From positions 1-43,992 of the forward strand of contig JABANN010000278.1 of assembly GCA_013115125.1 (NCBI GenBank): DNA of 43,992 nt. Reading direction: 5' to 3'. Position numbers and translations under genes: made by a program. This document shows, in pieces, positions 31,566 to 42,977 of this stretch. The notes beneath the pieces were generated by a model, which saw only the letters and a list, made by a program, of their open reading frames with translations, did not search any database and was not told the origin of the DNA. Origin of the DNA: Perkinsus olseni. Taxonomy: Eukaryota > Perkinsozoa > Perkinsida. Numbering within the stretch: position 1 is the first letter of the stretch; each line of letters opens with the position of its first letter.

Positions 31566-34500
31566 CCCTACACAGACGTCTAGTGATACATGGCCTGCTG
31601 CCGCTGCAGTTCTTGGAGTCACTGCTGTATCATCACCTGAGTCAACGGTAGGGTCTACGGCCAGTAGCAGCAGTGCGAGTATCAGCAACCAATGCAAAGC
31701 ACGGTAGTAGGGGGGGAGGGGCCGTTGTAGAGGGTCTGCGATGATAATGTCGTGTTGTACTCGTACCGTCTTTAGGCCAACTCTCGACAGTAGTAGCAGC
31801 GTGGAGAGCCTGTCGTCCTCAATGGTGCACCAGGCTGCACCAGGGGATGTGGTGGTCGCACCCAACGGCCAACAGTTCTTGCTAGTTCAGAAGCTGTGGA
31901 ACTCTGGTGGGATGAATACTCGGAGAGATTTCCCGAGATCGTGTTGGCTCGTGTAGGTCAGCCGGTGGATAAAAATCCGATACCACTCCTTCCACCAATT
32001 CCCGGGGGGCAAATTCGATATTTGCCATCTCCTGACGCCTCGATAGGGCCAGGTGAAACGCCTGAAGGTCACGAAGCTTCTCTCGGCGGGAAGGCACGGA
32101 CGGTGCCGCCTGGTGAGTTTCACCAGATCGCTTTACCCTTCTCAAGCGGTTGTTTTTGTAGGCTCATGTTCCGCGACCAACGGCATACTGGATCCGGCGC
32201 TTAGGGAGTACGTAGCATCTCAGCGTAAAACCTCATATATTTTTAATTCCTTGGCGGGTCGAGGAGCCTACGGAGAGGCGTGGCGGGCCATGATGATGGA
32301 TGGAACCTGTCGGGTAGTTGCGGTAATAGTTGCTCTTGGACTTTTGAGCTTCTTGTGTTCAGGAAGTTGTATTAAAGCGCATGTTCGTGGAGAAGGGCGA
32401 ACGAGTGAGACTCTCGGGCCTTCGGGAGGTGTACTTTGGTGAGCTCCTGCGCGATGATAAGGAGAAGGGTACGGCGAATCATACGGCCCGGTACTTGGGT
32501 CACTTCATAGCGAATGAAGCAACGAAGGGGGAGGAACTTTGGCTAGTCTTCGAGAACGAAGGCTTCTCTCTAGTACATTGGTTGTTCCAGCCCAGCGGAG
32601 GCATGGTTACTCGAAGCCTCTTCTGGCGGACACTCCGGTCGGACAACAACAAGCTACTGGATATCATGCGCCAGCTACTGGAAGGGTTAGACGAGATACA
32701 CTCGCGTGGTATCACTCACAGAGATGTCAAACTTGAGAATATACTCCTGAAAATTACGGAGTCCGGGAAGATGGACGTCAAATTAGGGGACTTCGGCAGC
32801 GCTGTCACGTCTGATGCCCTCTTTTACGGTGCGGAAGGCCCCACGACTGCGGAGGAGACCGCTCGCTACGCGCCCCCGCCGGGCTCAGGTAGGAAGGTCT
32901 GAATGGCCATTGACCGGCACTGAGTTCACAATCAGGTGACGCATGCTGTGTTAGACAGCCTTCCTTCGATATTTGGTGTGCCGGTGTGCTATGGTTGGAG
33001 CTCTTCCTCGGCAGTAGAGGGGTATTCGACCCTGATGTCGCTATTGACCCACGGCATAGGGTAGGCGCCGTCCTCTAGGTTGAAAGGCAGTCTTGTCTTT
33101 CTTAGAACCTCTTCGAGCATCGGCTCAGGGCTGTTGGTGTGCAGTCCGACGAGGAGATCGAGCGTGCCTTGCGTGTTGAGGCGTTCAGACTGTGGGGTAT
33201 AACAGAGCAGCCCTTAGGGGACCAGGCAGTTCTGGTGATACCATCTGCTGGCCAACGATGCTTCAATTGGGGGATTCACGCTGCTGTCAGGTTGCCTTCC
33301 AGGCCGCCCTCAACGAACAGGACCCGTTGGAGTCGGGGTTGATGCCTAGGAGCTGTATGGACCTACTACGGTCGCTACTGTCGTGGCATCCCGAGGCCCG
33401 TCCGACAGCTCGAGAAGCTCTCAATAGCGCATGTTTCTCACAACCAGTAGCTGAGCAAGCAAAATATCCTCACTCGAAGCTGCTGCCCCCACCCAAAGAC
33501 ATTGTTTTGAAACGGGAAGATTCCTTGAGGTTGGAGGCGACCTGGCCGAGCTCAAAGATTCCAATGGAGAGCCTAGTTAGTGCGACCAATACGGACATTG
33601 GCGTGCGGAGTCGGATGGAAGACCGTCATAGCCAGTCGGTGATCATCGATCCCAAGACTGGGAAGGAGTATTTCCTGGGCTGTGTGATGGACGGCCACAA
33701 TGGTCCAACAGTGGCAGCTATCCTCGCCAGGCAGTTGGAAGGACAAGTAAGAGTAGGGAGGGGTAGGCCGGTAGTACTATTACTATTCGCATGAATTGAA
33801 AAAAAATTGGTACCATGTATGTGCTATTTTATGTACCTGTTGTAAGTGCTTCCTAATAATTCTTTTGAACGACCACGCGCTTGGTTGTATGATTTTTTGG
33901 CTCATGTACTGTGATAGCCAACTTTCTTTTCTCTTGGAGGCGAATCCCGTAGAAAACCCAACTGGGCTGACGGGAAAAGTTTTCCTACTACGTCATCGAT
34001 TCAGGTGGCTGGGAGGCTTAGTTACGGTATGGATCCCCCGACAGCTCTGCGAACAGCCATACTCGATATCGATGATGCGGTGACGGATACTGACGACCTT
34101 ACTGGGATAGTTGGCAGCACGGTAGTCTCGAGGGGCGTCGAGGGTGTCTACTGTTGGGTGTAGGTGGTATGCCTTATGACGGACGGGTACTCCCTATGGA
34201 CGGCAAATACTGGCGATTGTCGTGCTGTGAAGGCCGAGATAGTGGATGAGAAGGACTGGTCTCCCGCGGTAGGAGAGCATCTTTACACTAGCTCTTTTGG
34301 TATCTTATGTTGCAGGTTGGAGGTCACGTATCCTGGGGTGAGAACTATTCAGGCGTAGTGTTAGGATCGGCACCTCATGGCCGTGTGTTGGTGCGGCCCG
34401 ATGACATGCCTAACAAGCGCAAATACGTTTTGAAGGAGAAGTAAGGATTCCATTCGAGCTCGCTTGCTCGTAACTGCTCTGTGGGATGTGTAGGCTTCGA

Positions 34501-35168
34501 CCATATAGTGACTTGGCTGTGATGACGTCTCGTCTAACGACTGATCACAAACCTGGTGATCCTCGAGAGGCCTCCAGAATTGAAGCTTCTGGAGGGAAGG
34601 TGGGCAGTGGAGACCAGTGCGAACCGAGATGGACTGACTTTCCGCCCAGGTTACGTATAGTGATCCATCTGACCCCGAGTCGTCTACGTATCGAGTGAAC
34701 GGTGCACTGGGTGTGTCTCGGTCGGTGGGTGTTCGCTCGTTGAAGCGGTATGGTGTTGTGGCCGATCCCGACGTCACGATGGTCAACACCGGCGACAAGT
34801 GAGTGGTTAATTCATGGTCCCTCTTCTTCTTTTCTTCAATGGTTTGATTCTGACTCATGGGTTGTTGAGCACGATCTAGTAGTAGGAGGGGTTGTGATGA
34901 TACCACCTCAGATTGGCACGACAATGGCTGGTCATGATGTGCAGTGACGGCGTTTGGGACGTCATGGACGATCAGACCGCAGCCGAGGTAACATCAATCA
35001 TCGACATCAATATCACCCTAACTCAGTTCTGATCAGATCGCTTTGAGCGTATCTCCGCGTACTGTCGAGAATATGAGCCAGGCTGTCGTCGAAGAGGCAA
35101 AGAAAAGAGGAAGCCGAGACAATCTCACGTGTATGGTTGTTTACCTCAAGTGGAAGGCTGACAGTTGA
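31348..35168 (+). CDS. Protein kinase-PP2C phosphatase fusion (multi-exon)
   Basis: The first exon, from ATG 31348, has a hydrophobic segment (LSTIALLLGTATSLIVTIILI) and 12 Gln; an inner ATG at 31486 would skip the membrane segment. After an uncertain junction near 31706-31883 comes WWDEYSERFPEIVLARVGQP, then the kinase: Gly-rich loop GRGAYGEAW, catalytic Lys of VVLKRM (32375-32377, restored by a 49-bp intron), HRD in THRDVKLEN (32717), DFG (32789), DIWCAGVLWLE and the C-lobe Arg of HPEARPT. The same open exon continues into a PP2C domain: RMEDRHS (33621), VMDGHNG (33690), GST..V, ANTGDCRAV, TTDHKPGDP, GVSRSVG, CSDGVWDVM and SRDNLT. All metal-binding Asp are kept. Both halves therefore look active and act on Ser/Thr sites. 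The exon bridging them (33300-33748) shows that they form one protein. Confidence 0.82.
31528..31563 (+). repeat. (CAA)12 microsatellite encoding poly-Q
   Basis: Twelve uninterrupted CAA triplets in the first exon of the kinase-PP2C gene. Confidence 0.9.
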
Positions 35169-35717
35169 CTGCGATGATGATGATGATCAGCATCATTCTT
35201 ATGTACACTATCAGTGGTGATTCTTCTCTACCAGTTTTATCGACGACCTTCGGGCTACTGTTATGAATTAAGGCGCAGTACCATAGTATCATTTAAACAC
35301 CGTGTTACATCCCGTTCGGCGGCTGCGGCTGCTGCTGCTGTTACGTTATTCTCAACAGTCTTGTATAATAATACCACTCTACCAGCATACTTGTCACCTC
35401 TCCCTTGGCTATCGCAGCCGTCGCCGCTGATACTGTTGTTGTTATTAAACGATTAAGGTTGTGGTCCCCGCCAGGGCGTCTAATGTCCGGATCGTCTTGC
35501 GTTGTTACCCTTGTGCAGTGCCGGGTGAATCCTACTGGGCGCGCGCGGTTGTCGTAGAAGCAAAGTCGATCTCGCTCGCCCTAAATTGCTCACCATTGGA
35601 GACGTCTGCCCCTTGCGTTCCAGCTCTCTTCCAAGGCACAGTCTGGGAGGTTAATCGCCCCCAGAGAGTTAATTCATCCCGTCGCCATTTTTCTAATTAA
35701 CAGTCTTATATATACAA
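35169..35717. other. Intergenic, no gene seen
   Basis: This holds the 3' flank of the kinase-PP2C gene and the 5' flank of the leishmanolysin-like gene. The TATATATA run just before ATG 35718 is AT-rich but not a proven promoter. A GCT/GCG repeat lies near 35320-35340. Confidence 0.35.
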
Positions 35718-38437
35718 ATGACGGTCTGCCGGCGCCATTCCAGGGCACTCGCACTAGCAGCCATCACTTTGACAATCTCTTCAAGGGCTTGGGAGAATGA
35801 GGTCCCACCAGACGAGTTCATCGTGTCCCCGGTCCAATACGGTCATGGCCGTCGCCTTGGTACTAGCGCAGACACCTGTGAAGCCAGTCTTGATGGTCAG
35901 CCTTGGGAGCCCCTCCGTTTGGGTGTCCATTACATTGATCTTGAGACTGATCTCCCCGACCAGACTATGCGCGACTTCGTTCGAACAGACGCAGTGCCTA
36001 GAGCTGTCTCCTACTGGCAGAAGACGTTGAAGGTTCGTCGAGCCCAGGCACCTATCAGGGCTGGTAGATCCTGCCGTAGCCAGTGGCTTCCCGGCAAATG
36101 TGCTCGTGTGCGCTATGACGGCGGCGGGGCTTCCTGCGGGTCCATCGACGGTACCCCTATCATGATACCCGACGAGTACCTCGATGAGCTCATCACCTAC
36201 GGAGGTTGTTATACTGACGGTACCTGCATTTATCCGACGGTCTATCCAGCGGGCACTGGCTACAGCGATGTCGATATGGTCATACTCGTGACGGCCAAGC
36301 CTGATTCTGATTGCGGTTCCAATGGTGTTGGTACCTTCGCCTTCGCTCTGAGCTGTCAGAGAGATCAGTGTGACAGGCCCACTTTTGGCCTCATCAATGT
36401 ATGCCCGCAAATGATTGACGTGACTTCCCAGTTTGCCAAGGATGAGCTTGTCGGGACTATGATCCACGAGTTGACTCATGCTCTGGTATTCTCTACTAGC
36501 AAGTATCCACTCTTCCGATATGCTGACGGATCTCCCCGTGTGCCGAGAGACCCGGCGGACTCTCAGCTCCGTCCTTATAGCACCAGGTAGGGTGATCCAG
36601 CGAGAAGAGGATCTCAATGCAGTTGCTCAGGTACCAGTGTTCGACTTCTGGTGGCCTCTCTGTTACCTATCCTAAGTCGAGCGGGAACTACATGTACACT
36701 GACGCTCCTGGTGTAGTCGAAGTCTCGTCTGCTCGTGGTATGAATAAAGAGGACTGCAAGTGCCCTACTGGCCGTATGAGCTCGACCAGCAGCGATGATA
36801 TGCAGAAATGCCTGCTCAAACCAAAGGGCAGCTGCGTCTACAAGGTCGTCACGCCCAAGGTGGGCTTGACAGCTGGATGAAAGTCGGACTAGTAGTCGTC
36901 TCAGGTTGTTGAGAAGGCGAGGGACTATTTTGGATGCTCAACACTGGACGGTATGGAGCTTGAGAACCACGGTTCTGGTCAGGGCTGTACGGTGCTCGAA
37001 TCTCACTGGGAACAGAGGATTCTCGAGGGCGAGCTGATGGTGGGTGGAGTGGTAGCTTTCAATCAGGCTGTGAGGAGTCGAAGTTTAGGTACCAGTAACG
37101 GGCTTCTCCTACAACTTTATGTCCGAGATCACATTGGCGTTGTTTGAGGACAGCGGTTGGTATCTTCCTGACTACTCCATGGCGACGAAGATGTACAAGG
37201 GAATGTTCTTTGGGTAGGCTCTGTGGCGGAGCGACGCCAAGTGACGCTTTCCTGAGCAGGTACAAGCAAGGATGCTCGTTTGCGGAGGACAAGTGTATCA
37301 ACGATGCCGGGGCCGTGACGTTCGAGAATGGGCGAGAGAAGACGAGCCACTTTTGTAGTGCAGAAGATGATGACGAGCATCGGTAAGGGGCTCTGAACAC
37401 GGCGAGATGAGCAAACTGATGATCTGTGCAGATGCTCGCTTGACCTCAAGACTAAGGTTCAATGCACCATCAAGCACGAGAAGGCACCCTGCCCTCAATA
37501 CCAGTAAGAAAGAGGTGGATCGCTGTGCTGAGATACTGTCTTGGTATCAGGTATGGCGGTCCTGTTAAACATGGGAAGTCGTTTTATGGGGATTACTGCC
37601 CCATTTGGGAAGGCGCTTCTGCGTGGGACTGCGAACTGGGACGATGTGAGTTGCCCACACCGCGCTTTCCATTGCTGGGCTCACCATTGCTACAACCTCA
37701 TCATCAACTCAGTCGATGATATGTCTCGGCTTAATGGTGAGCTCTTCGCCACGGACAGCATCTGCCTGATGAGTTCATTGAGGAGATCGCAGTACCTTGG
37801 AGGTGGCAAAGTTAAGATTATTCCTAACCCAAAACAGGTGACTGCGGACAGCAAGGGCGTGGTAGCTATTAGCGGCTTGCGGTATCTCAGATTAGTGCTT
37901 GTCACAGAGTTGAGTGCAGCGCCGATAGGAAGAGCTACGCAGTCTTCGTAGCCGTCGGGTATGATGGCAACAGCAACGACGTGCGTCCAGTCGGCACCTG
38001 TAAGTTCAATCTACGATTCAAAGCTTCGCTGTCCCTGAAATTCTTGCGTAGGTTACACAGCTGGTCAAACGCTCAAGGATCCTAACGGCGAGTACTCGAA
38101 AGAAGTCAGTGCTTACAGCTACGAGGAAGGCTATCTCACGTGTGCAGATCCTGCCCTAGTGTGCGCTGTGAAGAAGTGCGTATCCTCGCTGCTCTGGCGA
38201 TTCATGGTTTATGCTCACTCGTTTATCAGTTACCCTCATTTGTCACTGCAGTCGAACAACGAGATCTCGGACGGCTCGGGTACGATAATCTGTTCCGCCG
38301 TTGAGACGCGCTATACCAGCAGAAATATGTCGTGCTACTTCCAACCGGATTATAGTGTTGCTGCCCCTCCGACATCCGCTCGACCTTTGTCTGTAGTGGT
38401 GACTCTCGTCACATATATATTTATGATAATCAGTTGA
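35718..38437 (+). CDS. Leishmanolysin-like (M8/GP63) zinc metalloprotease with signal peptide and GPI-type tail
   Basis: Exon 1 (35718-36586) begins with a clear signal peptide (ALALAAITLTISSRA) and a long Cys-containing propeptide and catalytic region, with the zinc motif HELTH at 36465-36479. Exon 2 starts at 36631 after a 44-bp intron. Later exons restore the M8 C-terminal core: VVTPKVVEKARDYFGC, ELENHG, the third zinc ligand in SHWEQR (His 37004-37006), ELM, FSYNFMSEITLALFEDSGWY. A Cys-rich domain follows. The C terminus (PLSVVVTLVTYIFMIIS) is a hydrophobic tail after a small-residue stretch, as expected for GPI anchoring. Such proteases act on the cell surface or are secreted. Zinc-binding and catalytic residues are intact. 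Exact exon ends after about 37390 are not all resolved. Confidence 0.85.
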
Positions 38438-39230
38438 CTTTTCATTATCTGTTGCATGCATTCATTCGTCACGAAATCTCCGTGATTCGCATGCTTCTAC
38501 TGGCTCTAATGAGTTCATCATTCCGTTATCAATTGCGTAAATTATTGCTTATCCCGTACACTACTCACGTAAATTAAGTGCCGGTCTGTGCGCTGATAGT
38601 AGTGGTTGTAGTGATAGTAGAAGTTGTGATGATGGCAATGTTACTGCTTTTCCCTGTCCAAGGCAGAGGGAAAGATGTTGACTAGAACTTCATAGGCTCG
38701 CTTGGCCCATGATAACGCAGGCTACTGCATATGTGATCGGTGGGCGTTTGGTTGCTCGAGTGTCTGAATTAGTCCTAACAGTAGCTGTTGGTGCTTATTT
38801 CCTAGTTCCTCAGGTCCGGGGCCGAACCTGGGTGCTGAGGGCTTCGCCCCAGGTATCCGTCCAGGCTTATATGCCTCCACTCTCATTATAGTTATTTTCT
38901 CTATTGCACTTATGTGATTTCTGTAACGTTTTAGTCTCGGGAGATTATACACCCTATCGAGTATCTTTATCAATCGTTAAATTGCAGAATATACATAATC
39001 ACAACTGCATTGCATAAATTGATTACTCACAATATCAACTCTTTAACGTCTTGGATCCGCCCACACCTACTCTTCGTTGCGGAGCTTTGTTGCATTGATT
39101 GTGGTATAATGTTTAACTCGCGAATTCCCTCCTGCATGATGTTTATCTATTGAGAATGATTATCACGTTAGCTTTGTGTCTGTAGTCTCCAATGGAGGTC
39201 GTTTCTGCACAGTTCATCTTTCTGCTGTGA
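38438..39230. other. AT-richer intergenic region with GC-rich hairpins
   Basis: About 800 bases with no supported gene. Within it, 38807-38852 is GC-rich and folds: CCTCAG pairs with CTGAGG around CCGGGGCCGAACCTGGG, followed by GGGC-TTC-GCCC. Confidence 0.45.
38807..38852. repeat. Tandem GC-rich hairpins
   Basis: An outer stem CCTCAG/CTGAGG encloses a GC-rich inner stem, and is directly followed by the small hairpin GGGCTTCGCCC. It contrasts with its AT-rich surroundings. It is too short and ill-matched for a tRNA. Confidence 0.4.
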
Positions 39231-39482
39231 ATGACTAAACCGGAGATCGATCCCTCGGTTGCGGAGGTGATCGAGGAAGCGCTGCGAGAGGTGGCCATCC
39301 GACGGCCCGCGGATCCTGTTGCCTTCATGGCCGATAGACTTGCAGCTGAGAGCAAGTGCGAGAAAACTGATGATAGCCCGGGTTTGCACGCTGGACAATT
39401 CGTCAGGTTGAATGTTGATGACTATGCAGCTGCACACAGCGAGAGAATCCGAGCTTTGAGGTGGGGTGATAGACTGCTGTGA
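39231..39482 (+). CDS. Dpy-30-like motif protein or first exon (83 aa if unspliced)
   Basis: ATG 39231 opens a short frame whose N-terminal 40 residues match the Dpy-30/RIIa-like helix pair: VIEEALREVAIRRPADPV followed by FMADRLAAES. This motif dimerises and docks partners in flagellar and histone-methyltransferase complexes in other eukaryotes. The frame may stop at 39482 or splice at the GTGGGG donor after RIRALR (about 39462) to LEDTQTAFVLFWPLFVSAVI, open to 39731. The second option would make it the N terminus of a larger protein whose other exons lie to the right. Which holds cannot be decided here. Confidence 0.6.
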   Translation: MTKPEIDPSVAEVIEEALREVAIRRPADPVAFMADRLAAESKCEKTDDSPGLHAGQFVRLNVDDYAAAHSERIRALRWGDRLL

Positions 39483-39523
39483 TATAGATCCGCCCTGTGC
39501 ACTGTGTTGAGAGAACGTGAACC

Positions 39524-41822
39524 ATGAGAAGGCTTGAAGACACACAGACCGCTTTTGTCTTATTCTGGCCTCTCTTCGTCTCCGCGGTGATTTCTGGCGG
39601 GGTCGACATGTTAATACTGGATGATAGATACGACGTCGACTGGTACTGCCCGCCGGGGGTCGACCCCTTCACTTGGGCTCCAGTTGCTTACTGTGATGTT
39701 AACTCGACCAGGCATGACATGCTGCGGGCATAGGGAACTGGATTGCCTTCAATCATTAGGAACCTCCGTGGGCGCGCTGAGAGCTTTTGGAAGGTGGTGC
39801 TAGAGGACCCTCAACACACGATAGACCGGACAGGATTGAGAGAGGTCGGTTGATGAAGCGATTCACTGAGCGACTTCAGTGAGTCGCCCCCATCCCCTCA
39901 CTGCGCCTCACTGGACAACACCGTTCCGTAAATTCTGTTAGATTGAACGCCAAAAACGATCCCCGTTGAACTACTGCCTGGTTCAGGTCTATCCTGAGCT
40001 CTATTACTTTCGAATCATCAATGATGAGGTCGAGGAATCAGCAGTGTTCGATAGACTGTGTGCCGCTATTGAGGTTATGATAGATATCCTCACGGCCGAT
40101 ACAACCATCGTTCGGTATTACAAACCATTCGATGGTGTTGGGGACTACAGGAGGACAGTCGGCAAGGTGGGGGCGTGCTATGTATTGTATGTGGTCGGGA
40201 TCATCACGTTCTGGCATAACTGGGGGGCCAGTATGAGGCTCTCTCAGGAATACTCTCGCCGGTCGGTGACACATTTCCTCGGTGCCATGATACCGGGGTT
40301 GGTGGCCCGTGCTGGTGAAGCGAAGGGCTTGGATAAATTGATTCCCAATATTCACAATCCGTTCAGCTCGCGGAACTACTGTAAGGACCCTCGTTCAGCG
40401 CACGATTTTTTGGGCCCGAATCACTCGTCTCCTCCGGAGTTCTTCAGGATTGTTTACCCCCTTCAGGGATACCGCGACCGGACGAAGAGTTGAGGGAACG
40501 AGATGCCGCCAGGGTTGCAGGTGCTATCTCGACCGTTAAGCTCGTGTTCATCGCCACACCCCTAGGCGGAGGCCTCAGCTGCCTCTGCATGTCGTTGTAT
40601 TCATCCTTCAGATCCGTCAGATTGTGCCTCTCTCACCTACCTCAGATAAAACTGACTGGCGTGATTGGGACACAGTCGAACGCCGCCTAGACCTTCTAGT
40701 AGTGAGGCTCATAATGCTTCGACTACTAGACAACTGCGTAGTGCACGAAAAGTTGGACTCGTACGCTGAGGACTACACCGAGAGATTTGTGAGGGATGGT
40801 ATGGGACCGAGAGAAGGGGCTGGAAAGTAGTTAATTTCTCGTCGATTGCTCCTCCATTGCTTCCACAGGTACTACGCGATGCTTCTTGAGTCCCCGCGCT
40901 TTTTGTCACTGTTTCCGTCCTTCAAGAAATATGAGTCGGACCACAAGCATGTGAGTGGCTACTGGGATATGTCCTCGATTAATGTGCTTGTTATAGTTTC
41001 TCCTATCCTGGCTGCGGACGGGCTTTCCCCTGCGTGACCTTCCTCGGGGCCGATTCATCACAGCTCATTTTGAGATACTGCGGGAGGGTACAGCGGTTGT
41101 GTGAATCAGCCGGTCTAACTCGTGGTGCGCAGAAACCCTGGCTCTGTTCCCTCCATTATCATTGGAGATAGTAGTGCAAGGCTTGGTGGGAGAGAGTATC
41201 TACGACCACTGGGATGAGATCCTCCCAAGATTTGACCCTGACCTTTTCTGCATAGAAGTTCAGATCGCTGCAGAGGTGGGTCCAACCTCGCCCAGTTGTT
41301 AGACCCTCATTGCTATGTCAGGCGATATGCGTCTGCCGGTACTATCCCTACCGAACGGTACAGTCATATCTCGGTCTCCGTTACAAACACATTATAACCC
41401 CAGCTTGCCTGAAGCTCGGTGAAGCCCTTCCATCTCAATGGTGGGAGTCTTACAAGCCTGTGAAACGCATCATCGTAAGGGCTTGTGGTTGAGAGAAGCA
41501 GTTTTGTGTGGCCATTTGCAGGTGAAATTTTGTAGCAAACCGGGCCACTTCATCCCCCTACGCGACGCCCTTCATGGTCGAGTGCTGACTGAGGAGCAAC
41601 TCGTAACCCTGGTTTCGTAGGCACTGGTTATCCCGCAATCTCGTGAACTATGCCTGTGACTGTTCAGTTGCCTCAATAAAGATGGACTGTCCCGGCGCCC
41701 TGTACTCCTGCCAGAGGGAGTCGAAGAGTTTTTCGAGGCTTGTATCGACAACCCCGAAGTTGGACCGTGTTGGGCGCTTGGGGTACCATCGACGACCGCA
41801 GTGGCTACTGCTCGGCTACTCT
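39524..41822 (+). CDS. Unassigned multi-exon gene (partial model)
   Basis: Many short plus-strand segments have coding character, but I could not join them in phase: YDVDWYCPPGVDPFTWAPV (about 39630-39690), NLRGRAESFWKVVLEDPQHT (about 39763-39820), VYPELYYFRIINDEVEESAV (39990-40050), LTADTTIVRYYKPFDGVGDY (40090-40150), RDWDTVERRLDLLVVRLIML (40660-40715), MLLESPRFLSLFPSFKKYES (40878-40937), FDPDLFCIEVQIA (about 41231-41270), CRYYPYRTVQSYLGLRYKHI (41330-41390) and KPGHFIPLRDALHGR (about 41535-41580). They are Tyr/Arg/Leu-rich and soluble in appearance, with intron-like gaps of 40-100 bases. The Dpy-30-like exon at 39231 may be its start. No family recognised. Confidence 0.4.
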
Positions 41823-41829
41823 TAGGCAC

Positions 41830-42977
41830 TTTCGAACATACTTGGCAGGGCTATGAAAGAGTTTGGTAAAATTCATGCGAGGGAATGTGTTCTCATCATC
41901 GACCTGCGTGAGCTTTCCAAAAGGATAGAGGAATCTCCTGATGAATACGGTGGGACCAGTAGTACTGTTGTGTACGAGTGAGCCTCCTTCCAATAGGTTA
42001 TGATACTCACCGTTCAAGAGTTTACTTCCATGAGATTGGCCCTGTCGACCGAGGGCCGTTGATGCGGCGGACCGGGAGGTTGATCCCATATCTTGACTCA
42101 TGAGATGACGAGTGTAGCAAATCATGATGGAGTTGTGTTGAAGCCTGGCTGTCAGTAAATCGCCATTGGTCGTCGCAAGCAAGCAAATACTCTTTGAGTA
42201 CTGTCGCGGAGGAATCCGGTTGCATGAATCCTCACCTCACGGAGACATATCCGCTTGGAGAATGCACCAGTTATATTACACTTGTAGGATGAGAAAGATA
42301 GAAATAAGTCATAGAAATGTTCTAACCAACGATGCCGCAAACGCCTCGCTGGAAGCGTTAAAAAGCGAGCTCACTGGGTGATAACTGTATCAGCTTTCTC
42401 ACGATGATACGTTCATGTTATGCTTGACTTCCGACGCTGCGCTGCGAAAAGTACGAACCGTCGACGGAACCATTTAAACTCCAGCTTGAGTGTACATCAC
42501 GAGCGGTCTGTTTTCGATACGACCGCTCTTTACGATTCGAGGATAGCACCTTAGATTTCATGTCACCATAGCCACGAGCCATCGGAGTCTGAAGTCCGAT
42601 GATCGTGCGCTGCTCAACAATCGGTATGCTTGGCAAGCATTGCTTGCGCGTCCGAGGACAATATTTAGTATGGCGTAAGTGAAAAGTCGTCCAACTTCCA
42701 AGCCGCTAATCAATATCGACAATTATCGAAGAGATGTTGAGGCTGCGCGGTATGGAACTCGCGCAGACTAGAAGATATGAGGATCTTCCCGTTTCACGAG
42801 ACGCCAGATATCTTAGACGCATCGCAGAGGTACTGATGAAGAGGAGTATGCGCTTGCAATCTCTGGGGAACTTGATTCCCACGTCGTGAGAGGGTTAGTC
42901 ATCCTTCTTTGCGGGTTAAGATGATATCCTCATTTTGTGTAGCATTCACTTAGTGTTCCACGCTCCTCGATCCATTC
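41830..42977. other. Intergenic or unresolved region
   Basis: Short open frames on both strands without recognisable motifs. The left part may hold last exons of the preceding gene. The right end is the 5' flank of the Cys-rich surface protein, with an acceptor-like CACTTAG near 42945. Confidence 0.35.

Noticed and set aside
34361-34924. 187-codon open frame on the minus strand
   Set aside because: Covers PP2C exons and introns of the plus-strand gene; no motif of its own.
35781-36617. 278-codon open frame on the minus strand
   Set aside because: Shadow of the leishmanolysin-like exon 1; the plus strand has the signal peptide and HELTH.
38807-38852. tRNA gene
   Set aside because: No cloverleaf can be drawn; only about 46 bases, no anticodon arm and no proper T-arm.
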